Assembly: GCF_900094705.1 (NCBI RefSeq)
Contig: NZ_FMAR01000012.1
Coordinates: 62,001-126,000 of the forward strand
Direction: 5' to 3'
Length of the DNA stretch: 64,000 nucleotides
DNA from: Chitinophaga costaii
GTDB lineage: Bacteria > Bacteroidota > Bacteroidia > Chitinophagales > Chitinophagaceae
The position numbers were made by a program, and so were the translations under genes. Numbering within the stretch: position 1 is the first letter of the stretch; each line of letters begins with the position of its first letter. Below are positions 35,068 to 43,992 of this stretch, piece after piece. A model generated the notes under the pieces. The model had not been told where the DNA came from, made no database searches, and saw nothing but the letters and a program-made list of their open reading frames with translations.

Positions 35068-35711
35068 TAGTGGCGGCTGCCGGAACGTGATTTTCGCATT
35101 ATTGGAGAAGTATCCATTGCTTATGGGTTGTAAGAAGGCCGGGCATGGCCGCCAATATGCATACTGTTACACTGCATACAACTACTTGTTCCAGGTCTAT
35201 ATAAAGTTGGCGGCTGATGCTCTGGTAGCCACTACTTACAAATTTTTTGAACAGTGCATTGGTAACCAGGTTGCGTAGTGCTTCTAACAGTTCCACCCGC
35301 AGCATGCGCTTAATAAAGATCACTTCTGCGGTATCGAAGCGGCATGTAAGGGCTAGTTTGCTGAAATAAGGGTGTTGGTCTGCAGGATGTATTCATTGCG
35401 ATAAACATGCAACAAAGCGTAAATCTCCTTTATCAGTTTTTGCTTATCCGCGACCGCCGTAAGGCTGAGATGTATCTTGTTTACATCCTATACGGTAAGC
35501 TCTTTCTCTTTTGCATAGGCGTATAAAAGGTGTCCCGTGCCTTTCCGCATCTAGTATCGGAAACGCATTTGTACAATGATCGATGAGCTATAATTAGGTT
35601 AGTTCATCTTATTAAGAGCACAACAGGATGAAATATTGTCTCATACGCATATTTTGTTTTTTGATACATTTACAATGCTAACAATCAGGATCAAACCTAT
35701 AAAAAAGAATT
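35068..35711 (-). other. non-coding gap with possible degraded minus-strand gene
   Basis: These 644 bases contain minus-strand segments that read as one protein if stops are ignored (KQKLIKEIYALLHVYRNEYILQ, then FIKRMLRVELLEALRNLVTNALFKKF), interrupted by several stops and shifts. I cannot name the family. It is best treated as a relic of an unknown gene and of no coding value today. Confidence 0.35.
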
Positions 35712-36800
35712 ATGAATAGCTACAAGCGCCTCTACTCTTTGGATTACTTACGGGGACTTTCCGCTTTTGGCATAATGATATATCACTTGTCTACTTGGGA
35801 ACTCGACCTTCATAACCCGCTTTCGCCGTTAGGGATATTTGGAGTGTATGGCGTATCAATATTTTACGTGCTGAGTGGTTTAACATTGTTTCATGTATAT
35901 TTTGAAAAAATGATACCATCTGTTAATGATTTAAAGGGATTTTACCTAAAACGATTCTTTCGTATATATCCGTTACTATGGCTAGTGATCATATTAACGC
36001 TATTATTGAATGGCACTATGCCAACATGGAGGGGGTTACTACTTAATTTTACAGGGGCATTTGGGCTAATCAGGTGGACGGGCTATTATGCCACCGGAAC
36101 ATGGTCTATTGGAAATGAACTTGTTTTTTACCTGTTTTTTCCAGTTTTTATTTTTCTTTCAAAGAAAAGTCGAATCGGGCTTTACTTATTTGCAGCGTTT
36201 TTGTTAGGGTGCTTTTTATATTTCCCTTTTTTTAGATTGAAACCCGAGATTCTGGTGGGGCAGGAGTGGATTGACTACGTGAATCCGCTCAATCAAGTGT
36301 TTTTATTTTTGGGGGGGTATCTAATAGGGTATTGGTCTTATAAAATACAGTTATCCAATAAAGGTGCTTTATCCGTTTTACTTGTTGCATCTTTAATATT
36401 TGCTTTTTATTCACCCAACGGCATAAATGTTGCTGCGGGCCTAAATCGTATCGTATTTTCAATATGCTGTTTTCTTATTTGTTTTGCACTTTACAAAAGC
36501 ACCTATCGTTTTCCCGGTATTATTGACAAATCATTGATGCTGCTGGGAGAATGTAGCTATACTGTTTATCTGCTGCATCCTATCGTTTATCTTATGCTTA
36601 AGAAAAGTATATTTTCCATGGAGAATACCGTATTACAACTGTCTCCAGGATGGAAGATGACTATGACTATAGTAATGACGCTCGTAATATCCTATTTTGT
36701 TTATCATTATTTCGAACGGTACTTCATGAAGCTGGCCAACTCCTTTTCTTATAAAGTAGAGAAAGCCCCAGACAAAGTGGTAATATCAGCAGAGGCGTAG
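35712..36800 (+). CDS. acyltransferase 3 (OafA/NolL-like) membrane protein
   Basis: This 362-residue protein is intact, unlike the two relatives nearby. It starts RLYSLDYLRGLSAFGIMIYHLS with the conserved arginine and catalytic histidine, then VYGVSIFYVLSGLTLFHVYF, KRFFRIYPLLWL, TWSIGNELVFYLFFPVF and a late SYTVYLLHPIVYL. About ten membrane spans are expected. Family members O-acylate sugars of surface polysaccharides using acyl-CoA or membrane-linked acyl donors. Location in a glycan-related island supports this. It has its own upstream gap and appears to be monocistronic. Confidence 0.87.
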   Translation: MNSYKRLYSLDYLRGLSAFGIMIYHLSTWELDLHNPLSPLGIFGVYGVSIFYVLSGLTLFHVYFEKMIPSVNDLKGFYLKRFFRIYPLLWLVIILTLLLNGTMPTWRGLLLNFTGAFGLIRWTGYYATGTWSIGNELVFYLFFPVFIFLSKKSRIGLYLFAAFLLGCFLYFPFFRLKPEILVGQEWIDYVNPLNQVFLFLGGYLIGYWSYKIQLSNKGALSVLLVASLIFAFYSPNGINVAAGLNRIVFSICCFLICFALYKSTYRFPGIIDKSLMLLGECSYTVYLLHPIVYLMLKKSIFSMENTVLQLSPGWKMTMTIVMTLVISYFVYHYFERYFMKLANSFSYKVEKAPDKVVISAEA

Positions 36801-36899
36801 ATTGTTTATGGTAAGGCGGTGAATTTATAAGCACCGAACAGCGGAACTCTTTGCTGACGGGGCAAGGTTTGATGACGGGTTTGGTAGGTTGATAATTAA

Positions 36900-37460
36900 C
36901 TAAGTAGCAATTAGCTGTCGTACTATTTTAGCAGGAGTTCCCGCGATTACCACATTCCCGTCTTCGAAGCTTTTATTCACTACTGCATTAGCCCCCATTT
37001 TTACATTGTTTCCTATTTCTATAGTGTTGAATATTTTTACACCAGGACCTATGAAACAATTGTCCCCTATCTTTGCCGCTGTGCGGTCGCTACTACCGCC
37101 AATGTTTACGCAGGAGTGTATAGTACAATTTTTTCCGATTTTTGCATGCCTGCTTGCTACAATACTGCCGTAATGGACTATGCATAACCCCTCTTCGAAT
37201 ATATTGATGGGAATGCTAAAGCCTAAACTCACACTTGCCCTTTGAAATTGTTTTCGCAGGTGATAGATATATGGTTTCCAAATAGGGTGTTTTTTGCAAT
37301 TAGTCTAATATTCCAATTTACGCATAAGCTTCTGAAACTTCCAGCAGGGATCTGTAAGCAGTGTCATAATGTTATCGGAAAGCACGGGATATTTAGTATA
37401 GGCTCCCAATGCTTTTTGATCTTCTTTAAGATAATGTAAATAGTCCTTTTTGTTGGTAAT
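36900..37460 (-). pseudogene. serine O-acetyltransferase-like protein with one internal stop
   Basis: In one minus-strand frame the sequence reads NKKDYLHYLKEDQKALG, then LMRKLEY, a TAG at 37305-37307, and TNCKKHPIWKPYIYHLRK directly continuing to the left-handed beta-helix part (GFSIPINIF, VHYGSIVASRHAKIGKNCTIH, IGDNCFIGPGVKIF, GANAVV). Homologues have Tyr at the stop position, so one base change explains it. The start codon also looks altered: ATT at 37458-37460 stands where ATG is expected. A GTG at 37232 could produce the helix only. The intact enzyme would acetylate serine or a related hydroxyl group of a glycan. Confidence 0.75.
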
Positions 37461-37546
37461 ATTGTGTTTTTATCTTAAATGGAAAGATGTATGATTACTT
37501 TCTAAATAAGTGAAGGTGAAAAGGTACTAAATATCATTTTGGTAAT

Positions 37547-37578
37547 AAAAAAAGTCAGCAATTTTGCTGACTTTTTTT
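37547..37578 (-). terminator. terminator of tRNA-Arg(CCT)
   Basis: A palindrome with arms AAAAAAAGTCAGCA and TGCTGACTTTTTTT and a 4-base loop stands 6 bases beyond the tRNA 3' end on the minus strand. Confidence 0.85.
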
Positions 37579-37584
37579 ATTCCG

Positions 37585-37656
37585 TAGCCCGGACAAGGAT
37601 CGAACTTGTATCTAGAGTTTAGGAAACTCCTATTCTATCCATTGAACTACCGGGCC
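37585..37656 (-). tRNA. tRNA-Arg, anticodon CCT
   Basis: The minus strand folds as a cloverleaf: acceptor GGCCCGG/CCGGGCT with a G1-U72 wobble, U8-A9, D-arm with AATGGAT, anticodon stem GGAGT/ACTCT around TTCCTAA (anticodon CCT, reading AGG), T-arm ACAAG-TTCGATC-CTTGT and discriminator A. CCA is not encoded, in contrast to tRNA-Arg(CCG) in this window. It sits at the edge of the accessory block. Confidence 0.9.
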
Positions 37657-37714
37657 CAAATATCCTCCCAAAACCGGAAGGCCCGCAAAAATACAGGTTT
37701 TCACGGAAAAAAGG

Positions 37715-39505
37715 TTATGACTGGCTATAAATCTGTGCTATCTCGTTTTTATACTTCTCCAAAATCACCTTCCGTTTCAGCTTCATGGTGGGCGTCATTT
37801 CACCGCTGTCGGTGGTCCATTCCTGGGCCAGCAGCCGAAACTTTTTTATCTGCTCAATGTGACTGAAAAACTGGTTGTAGCGGTCCACCGTTTGCTGATA
37901 GAGGGCATGCACTTCCGGCAGCAGAATGGCCTGCTCATTACCAGGGTAGGGGAGGCCTTTTTTCTGGAACCAGTCGCGCAGGTTGTGAAAAGATGGTACA
38001 ATGAGCGCTCCGGTAAATTTACGGTCTTCCCCTACCACCATCAATTGCTCGATATAAACAGACTCCCGGAATTTATTCTCAATTGGCTGGGGCGCTACGA
38101 ACTTGCCGCCGGAGGTTTTGAACAGTTCTTTTTTGCGATCAGTGATCTTTAAAAATTTATCGTTCACCAGCACGCCGATATCACCGGTATGGAACCAGCC
38201 GCCCTCGGTTATGGCGGTGGCGGTAAGGTCAGGTCGTTTATAGTAACCTTTGGTAATACCGGGGCCTTTGCAAAGGATCTCACCGTCGTCGGCAATCTTC
38301 ACCTCAACACTGCTGATCACCGGGCCTACGGTACCGAACATGCGGTCTTCCACGGGATAACGGTTTACGCTGATCACCGGCGATGTTTCTGTAAGTCCAT
38401 ATCCTTCCAGGATAGGAATACCGCCTGCAGTGAATATCTTCAGCAGGCGTACCTGGCAGGCGGCGGCACCGGTTACCACGGCTTGTATGCGCCCGCCCAG
38501 GGCTTCCCTCCATTTGCTGAAAATAATTTTGTTGGCTAATGCCAGTTGTAGTTTGTACCAGGTGCCCAGGGGTTTATTAATATCGTACTCTTTGCCCAGG
38601 TTCACCGCCCAGAAAAATAGCGCGCGTTTTATACCCTTTAGCTCCAGGCCTTTGGCCATGATCTTTTCATACACTTTTTCCAGCAGGCGGGGTACCGTTG
38701 TAAAAATAGTGGGTTTCACTTCCCGCAGGTTATCGGCAATGGTGTCCATACTTTCTGCATAGTAAATGGGAACGCCAGCCCGCATAAACAGGTAAGACAC
38801 CATGCGCTCAAAGATGTGATTAAGCGGCAGAAAGCTCAGGGAGCGGGCCTGCGCTGTAATGGGCAGGTAAGGCTGGCAGGCCTCAATATTACTCATTACA
38901 TTATGATGGGTCAGCATCACGCCCTTGGGGGTGCCGGTAGTGCCGGAGGTATAAATGATAGACATCAGGTGATCTGGTAAAATACGGGCCTTGATGGCTG
39001 CTATTTTGCCGGCGTCTTCGTCGCGGGCCATGTCAGCAACCTCGCTCCAGTGGCGTACACCGTCTAATTTATCGAAAGAAAAAATATGTTGAAGGCTGGG
39101 TATCCTTGTGCGGATGGCGGCTATTTTATCATAAATAGCCTGGTCGCTCACGAAAACAATCTTTACTGCCGCATCGGTGAGCATGAATTCAATTTCCTGT
39201 TCCGAAATGGTAGGATAAAGGGGGGTTACCACGGCACCTGTTTGCTGGATGGCCAGGTCGGTAATGAGCCACTCGGGCCGGTTTTGCGAAATGATGCTGA
39301 TTTTGTCCTGGCCTTCTGGGGTTAAATTGCCGGCGCTGATGCCCAATTGTAACAGGCCCGAACTTAATTTATCCGTCAATGCCTTCACGGCTTGTGTGCT
39401 ATGTTTTACCCAGGTTCCATTTACTTTGGCTGCCAGCATATCTTCTTTGGGAGAATGTTCGAGCTGGAAATCAATTACGTCAAATAATCTTTCGGGTCGA
39501 TGCAT
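37715..39505 (-). CDS. long-chain fatty acid--CoA ligase (AMP-forming)
   Basis: This 596-residue adenylate-forming enzyme activates fatty acids as acyl-AMP and then acyl-CoA. It shows the ATP-binding motif IIYTSGTTGTPKGVML at residues 183-198, LPLNHIFERM, the VTGAAACQVRLL region, GYGLTETSPVISV, FHTGDIGVL, and the C-terminal lysine region ITDRKKELFKTSGGK. The FACS motif and absence of a signal peptide fit a cytoplasmic or peripheral membrane enzyme. It is monocistronic, upstream of tRNA-Arg(CCT) on the minus strand. The exact chain length preference is not readable. Confidence 0.92.
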   Translation of the reverse strand: MHRPERLFDVIDFQLEHSPKEDMLAAKVNGTWVKHSTQAVKALTDKLSSGLLQLGISAGNLTPEGQDKISIISQNRPEWLITDLAIQQTGAVVTPLYPTISEQEIEFMLTDAAVKIVFVSDQAIYDKIAAIRTRIPSLQHIFSFDKLDGVRHWSEVADMARDEDAGKIAAIKARILPDHLMSIIYTSGTTGTPKGVMLTHHNVMSNIEACQPYLPITAQARSLSFLPLNHIFERMVSYLFMRAGVPIYYAESMDTIADNLREVKPTIFTTVPRLLEKVYEKIMAKGLELKGIKRALFFWAVNLGKEYDINKPLGTWYKLQLALANKIIFSKWREALGGRIQAVVTGAAACQVRLLKIFTAGGIPILEGYGLTETSPVISVNRYPVEDRMFGTVGPVISSVEVKIADDGEILCKGPGITKGYYKRPDLTATAITEGGWFHTGDIGVLVNDKFLKITDRKKELFKTSGGKFVAPQPIENKFRESVYIEQLMVVGEDRKFTGALIVPSFHNLRDWFQKKGLPYPGNEQAILLPEVHALYQQTVDRYNQFFSHIEQIKKFRLLAQEWTTDSGEMTPTMKLKRKVILEKYKNEIAQIYSQS

Positions 39506-39692
39506 ATGCTGATTGTTAGGTGAAATGCACGCAGCATGAACCTCTTTTAAAGAAGGGAAAATTTTATCATAACGCGTGTATTATAAATTTAATTAAATTA
39601 TCTTATCCAGCAAGTACTGTGGATAAAAGGGGGGCCGGAAAGTCCTATCCCGCCCGCTTTTAACAAAGCATGTACGTGTACATCCCGTACGC

Positions 39693-39740
39693 AAAAGGCT
39701 GCAAACCATCACCGCAAATGCGGCGGGGCTTGCAGCCTTT
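39693..39740 (-). terminator. terminator after the YceI-like gene
   Basis: AAAGGCTGCAA pairs with TTGCAGCCTTT around a loop with its own CCGC/GCGG stem. T-runs flank it on the minus strand, 20 bases past the YceI stop. Confidence 0.75.
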
Positions 39741-39760
39741 ATGCATAGAAGGGCACCCGC

Positions 39761-40429
39761 TTAGCGGTTGGCCACAATGTGTAAGGAAATATTTACGGTA
39801 GCGTTAATCAGTTTGTCCTGCATAGATTTATCAATGCGATAGTTCATGCCCCACAGGGAACGGTCTATATTAAAATTTGCATCGGTAATCACATGTTTTG
39901 CAGTGAAGTCTATCTTCACCGGAAAGCTGATGTTCTTCGTGATCTGGCGAATGGTAAGGTTGCCTTGCACCATATGGGTGGCGTCTTTCATGATCAGGCC
40001 ATCGCCGTTGCCGGGGTGGCAGCGGGCAATGCCGGTGATGTCAAATATGGCTTCCGGAAATTTGTCTACCTCCAGAAACTGGGTGCCTTTCAGCTCACTT
40101 TCCAGTTTGTTCTTCATGGCGGTATCGCTCAGCAGGTCTATGTTTTCCAGCGACTTCATATTAATCACGAAGTGGCCGCCGCTCACGGTATCTTTCGAGA
40201 GGTATACCGTACCGCTGGAGAGCTTAAAACGCCCATGGTGCTTGCCTGTGGGCTTGGTGCCAATCCATTCTATTTCGCTATGGGCGGTGTCCAAGGAAAG
40301 GTGTTCACCTTCCATGGGCACCACTGCCTGGGCAGTAGTTACGGACGCAGCATCCGCCTTGGGCGCCTCCTGGCAAGCGCTCATGAGTAAACCAAATAAT
40401 AGGGCCATTAATAAGTATCGTATATGCAT
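39761..40429 (-). CDS. YceI-family lipoprotein
   Basis: The start at 40429 gives a lipoprotein signal with Cys19 (GLLMSACQEA); the longer frame from 40513 has no such signal at its end. The mature domain, about 190 residues, has the lipocalin-like YceI pattern: SLDTAHSEIEWIGTKPTGKHHGRFKLSSG, INMKSLENIDL, KNKLESELKGTQFLEVDKFPEAIF and VQGNLTIRQITKNISFPV. YceI proteins bind isoprenoid or other lipid-like ligands in the envelope. It is a single-gene unit with a terminator after it. Confidence 0.87.
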   Translation of the reverse strand: MHIRYLLMALLFGLLMSACQEAPKADAASVTTAQAVVPMEGEHLSLDTAHSEIEWIGTKPTGKHHGRFKLSSGTVYLSKDTVSGGHFVINMKSLENIDLLSDTAMKNKLESELKGTQFLEVDKFPEAIFDITGIARCHPGNGDGLIMKDATHMVQGNLTIRQITKNISFPVKIDFTAKHVITDANFNIDRSLWGMNYRIDKSMQDKLINATVNISLHIVANR

Positions 40430-40521
40430 CGTCGTTAGTTTTTGCCAATTTAACTGTAATCTGGAGTTATGCCCGCCACAGGAACGGGCGTGTAAAACGG
40501 AAATTATATGCAAAATTAGGG

Positions 40522-41257
40522 CTAATTAATCATTTCCCTATAACCTACCCATACAAAACGCAGGGTAATAAATTCCGGGTTGGTAAAACTGGCATTGCCC
40601 GCCGGATTGCCCCCAGTTACATGAAAATCGGAGAAGGCCGCGTGCTGGTTACCCAGATAGGACCGGTGAAATTCAGCGACAACGGTACAAATACAATGTT
40701 TTTGTGATACCCCACTTTACCCGCCGGTGTATGTACGCCGGATCCGGGAATGAAAAAGTTCTGCGGGGTCGTACACATCTGGCCAGCGTAGAGGCATACG
40801 GAAAAGGACCAGGTTTTTTAATACAGCATCCAGGTCGTTTACAGCGTCGGGGATGACAGAGTCTACAGCAGCTTTTTCAGTAAATACAGTCTTTTCTCCC
40901 AGCCCTTCCACGTAGCGTCCAAATGCACTGCCGCCGTTATAGTCGATCAGCTTTACGTTTGCCGCCATGTTTTTGCGGCAATAGCGGCCCTTTGCACCAA
41001 GGTGTCTGTTGTAAAAAGTGGATAGCTCCCCCCGTTTCCAGGGTGTAGGGCGATGTTTCCCCGCCATCCCAGCCGGTTTCGCCGGTCTGAAGCAATGCTT
41101 TGAAAGGTTGGTGGAGAGCAGCATTAAAAGCAGCCTCACCCTGTGAAGGGGCAGCCTCGCTGTATGCTTTCGGATGTTCGGGGTACTGGGCGTGGAAGCC
41201 ACGCGCCTGCATTGCCTTCACGGCAGCATTCAGCATGTGCATGTTTTGGTGGATCAT
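40522..41257 (-). pseudogene. paaN: paaN (phenylacetate degradation aldehyde dehydrogenase) relic
   Basis: From an ATG at 41257 the frame reads AVKAMQARGFHAQYPEHPKAY and GWDGGETSPY, matching the N-terminus of PaaN. After a stop and shift, another frame gives NMAANVKLIDYNGGSAFG, FTEKAAVDSV and DLDAVLKNL. A third gives CLYAGQMCTTPQNFFIP, and a last one FSDFHVTGGNPAGNAS, the characteristic C-terminus, ending at 40522. PaaN is normally about 550 residues; roughly half is missing. With several shifts it is not functional. No other phenylacetate genes are in the window. Confidence 0.8.
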
Positions 41258-41287
41258 TCCGTGGAAGTTGTATTTTTCTAAGGTAAG

Positions 41288-41321
41288 AAAAAGGCTGCGC
41301 AATAATTACTGCGCAGCCTTT
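41288..41321 (-). terminator. terminator after the TPR gene
   Basis: AAAGGCTGCGCA pairs with TGCGCAGCCTTT around an 8-base loop and runs into Ts on the minus strand. It separates the TPR gene from the paaN relic and rules out an upstream start for the latter. Confidence 0.85.
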
Positions 41322-41352
41322 GCCATATTTTACCTTTTGGTACCAGCTTCCA

Positions 41353-42423
41353 TCATTTCCCATAATACTCATCCGGTCGCAGTTTCAGGGGATGATCGCG
41401 CTGAAACTGGATGTAAGCATCGTAGGAGGGTTTGTGCAGGTTAGCCCATGAGCGGAAAGCGGCCTGGTTAGAGGGGGGGCCAAATATCCACTGATTGTAT
41501 GCCTCGAAAAGCCCTTCCTTCAGCAATTGTTGCTGGTAGTCGAAAAGAGCGTAGGGGAATTTTACGCTGTAAAACGCATACCAGTCTAGCAGAAAGCGGG
41601 TGCGTAACATAATAAGCGACTCCGGATCTATGCCGGTAGTAACCACCATGGCCTGTTTAGACAAAATCTTTTTATAGGCGGTCAGGAAGTCTTCTTCGCC
41701 ACTGCGGCTGCGTTTACTTTTTTTGCCGCTGTTGTCGTCATTCACGGCTTCAAAAAGACGGGCATCGGAGAAGAGCTTTTTGTAAGACTCCAGGAGCAGT
41801 TCGCGGATTTCCACGGTGCGGTCGGTATAACTTTCCAGGTTCAGGAAAATTTCACCATAAATGATAGCCCATACCGGTTCTTTGCCAATGTAATAATACG
41901 CGCGGGCAGCGTTGTAATAATTACCGGGATAATTTGGATCTACCCGGATGCCGGTGATCCAGCTCTTAATGGCGGCATCGTTCATCAGGAGCTTCAGTTG
42001 CAGTTGGCCGTTTTCATTGTGCAGTTCCCCGCTACTGGGAAAGCGGCGCAGGCCCCGGTCGTAAATCTTCTGGGCGCTTTTAACATCATCGCGGCTCTGG
42101 GCAATATTGCCGGCTATCTGGAACAGTTGAACATCGGCGTCCTTCTTATCCATCAGTGGGTCTATAATGCTGCGGGCCTTGGACATGTCGCCCTTGAGGT
42201 AGTAGGCAAATCCCAGTTCTTTTTTAAACTGTAAGTTATCCGGCTCCTGCTGTAAGGCCTGGTTTAGCACCAGGATGGCGTTGTTATAATCGCCTCCTAC
42301 CAGGAAGCTGTGTGCGGTATTAAATAATTCGCTGGCGTCCTGGCTTTGGGCCATCACGGCGTGCGTGAGCAGGAGCAAGCCCCCGGCCATCAGTCTTTTC
42401 CATAAAGAAAACCGCATAGTCAT
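41353..42423 (-). CDS. exported TPR protein
   Basis: The start at 42423 (MTMRFSLWKRLM; 42417 is also possible) gives a signal peptide ending HAVMAQSQ. The mature protein of about 330 residues contains TPR-like helical pairs: ASELFNTAHSFLVGGDYNNAILVLNQAL, LQFKKELGFAYYLKGDMSKARSII, LFQIAGNIAQSRDDVKSAQKIYDRGL and YYNAARAYYYIGKEPVWAIIYGEIFL. The C-terminal third has a YDYQ-rich, non-repeat region ending LRPDEYYGK. It is probably periplasmic and used for protein contacts. The partner is unknown; the DUF1015 gene lies upstream on the same strand. Confidence 0.78.
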   Translation of the reverse strand: MTMRFSLWKRLMAGGLLLLTHAVMAQSQDASELFNTAHSFLVGGDYNNAILVLNQALQQEPDNLQFKKELGFAYYLKGDMSKARSIIDPLMDKKDADVQLFQIAGNIAQSRDDVKSAQKIYDRGLRRFPSSGELHNENGQLQLKLLMNDAAIKSWITGIRVDPNYPGNYYNAARAYYYIGKEPVWAIIYGEIFLNLESYTDRTVEIRELLLESYKKLFSDARLFEAVNDDNSGKKSKRSRSGEEDFLTAYKKILSKQAMVVTTGIDPESLIMLRTRFLLDWYAFYSVKFPYALFDYQQQLLKEGLFEAYNQWIFGPPSNQAAFRSWANLHKPSYDAYIQFQRDHPLKLRPDEYYGK

Positions 42424-42551
42424 TCCTTTTCGCTGTCGTTTGCTGTCAAAAATAAGGTATTTCTGTTCCGCGCCCATCTACCAATAATAATACCAAACGA
42501 ACGGGAGGGTGGAAACGGCGGCTGGGAGGGCCGCCGCAAGCCTACATTTCT

Positions 42552-43796
42552 TTAGGCGATCAGGTGGGTGATCAGCCCATCGCGCAGTTTGGGTTCAAAC
42601 CAGGTGCTTTTGGGGGGCATCACGTTGCCACTATCGGCAATGTCAAACAGCTGCTGGATGGTAACGGGGTACAGGGCAAAGGCTACCTGCATTTCTCCGC
42701 TATCTACTCTTTTTACCAACTCACCCAGCCCCCGGATGCCACCTACAAAATCAATCCTTTTGTCGGTTCGCTGATCTTTAATGCCCAGTTGTTTGTCCAG
42801 TATATTGTTAGACAGGATCGTTACATCCAGCACTCCGATGGGGTCTGTGGTGTAGGTGCCTTCCCGGGCTATAAGATGATACCACCTGCCGCCCAGGTAC
42901 ATGCCAAATTCATGCAGGGCATTGGGTTTTTTAGGCGTATGACCTACTTCAAATACATCGAAGTCGTACTCCAGCTTCGACAAAAAATCTGCCGGGGCCA
43001 GGCCGTTCAAGTCTTTCACCACGCGGTTATAATCCAGGATGGCCAGTTGGCTGGCCGGGAAAATGGTGGTCAGGAAATAATTCACGGCGCCGGCCGGTTG
43101 CAGGTTACCCAGGCTACTGTATTCCTTTTGCACCAGTGCGGCAGAGGCCGCACGGTGATGCCCATCGGCAATGTAGGTGCAGGGCACTTTTTCCTGGAAC
43201 AACTGGGTTATGCTGTTCACCACATCGGTTTCGTTTACTACCCATACGGTGTGCTGTATATTATCGTCGGCGGTAAACTCATACACGGGAGGGTGTTGCT
43301 CCATCCAGTGGTCGATGAGGGCATTTACCTCCGGCACATCGTTATAGGCCAGGAACACATTGCCCGTTTGCGCCTTGGTGGTTTTGATATGGTTAATGCG
43401 ATCCAGCTCTTTATCCGGACGGGTAAATTCGTGTTTCTTGATAATGCCAGCGTTATAGTCCGATATGGCGGAAGCCGCCACCAGTCCTACCTGCGAACGG
43501 CCATCCATCACCAGTTTATAAATGTAGTAACAGGGCACGTTGTCCTGGAAGAGTGTACCTTCCTGAATCATATGGTGCAGGTTTTCGGCGGCTTTATCAT
43601 ACACCTGCTGACTGTGGGTGTCGATATGGTCGGGTAAATCGATCTCTGATTTGGAAACGTGGTAAAAAGAATACGGGTTGCCGTGGGCGGCTTCCTTTGC
43701 TTCTAAAGCGCTCAGCACATCGTAAGGCTTCGCAGCCACGCGGGAAGCCAGATCTGGTAAGGGCCGCAGCCCCTTGAACGGTTGAATAATCGCCAT
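42552..43796 (-). CDS. DUF1015-family protein
   Basis: The start at 43796 (MAIIQPFKGLRPLP) matches the family's usual N-terminus. The 414-residue soluble protein has KPYDVLSALEAKEAA, NPYSFYHVSKSEID, the conserved GLVAASAISDYNAGIIKKHEFTRPDKELDRINH, and YIADGHHRAASAALV with a histidine pair. The C-terminal GIRGLGELVKRVDSGEM also fits. DUF1015 genes commonly occur beside serine biosynthesis genes in Bacteroidota; serC lies about 3.9 kb downstream of its start on the same strand, separated by an oppositely oriented permease. Its reaction is not established. Confidence 0.85.
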   Translation of the reverse strand: MAIIQPFKGLRPLPDLASRVAAKPYDVLSALEAKEAAHGNPYSFYHVSKSEIDLPDHIDTHSQQVYDKAAENLHHMIQEGTLFQDNVPCYYIYKLVMDGRSQVGLVAASAISDYNAGIIKKHEFTRPDKELDRINHIKTTKAQTGNVFLAYNDVPEVNALIDHWMEQHPPVYEFTADDNIQHTVWVVNETDVVNSITQLFQEKVPCTYIADGHHRAASAALVQKEYSSLGNLQPAGAVNYFLTTIFPASQLAILDYNRVVKDLNGLAPADFLSKLEYDFDVFEVGHTPKKPNALHEFGMYLGGRWYHLIAREGTYTTDPIGVLDVTILSNNILDKQLGIKDQRTDKRIDFVGGIRGLGELVKRVDSGEMQVAFALYPVTIQQLFDIADSGNVMPPKSTWFEPKLRDGLITHLIA

Positions 43797-43992
43797 GATA
43801 GGTGTGTAAAAGACTGGTGAACCGTAAAAATAGGAAATCGTGCGTAGCTTTTCCCGGCTATTCTGTTCACAATCAAACAAATGCTGTATCAAAACCGGAC
43901 AAGCTGCTGCCAGTGCTTACCTGTATCTCCTTGATAATGATGGATTCCGGTATTTGGTACATTTTTGCGGCAATACTATAAATTTCCTTTGC

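Noticed and set aside
35099..35323. 74-codon minus-strand frame as an intact small gene
   Set aside because: Flanking frames continue the same apparent protein with stops between them, which fits a degraded gene better than a real small one.
37585..37656. tRNA-Arg(CCT) as an attachment site with a matching direct repeat
   Set aside because: I looked for a copy of the tRNA 3' end near the left edge of the accessory block and did not find one by eye, so no att pair is claimed.
42564..43637. 357-codon plus-strand frame opposite DUF1015
   Set aside because: It mirrors the conserved DUF1015 gene; no motif or signal supports translation.
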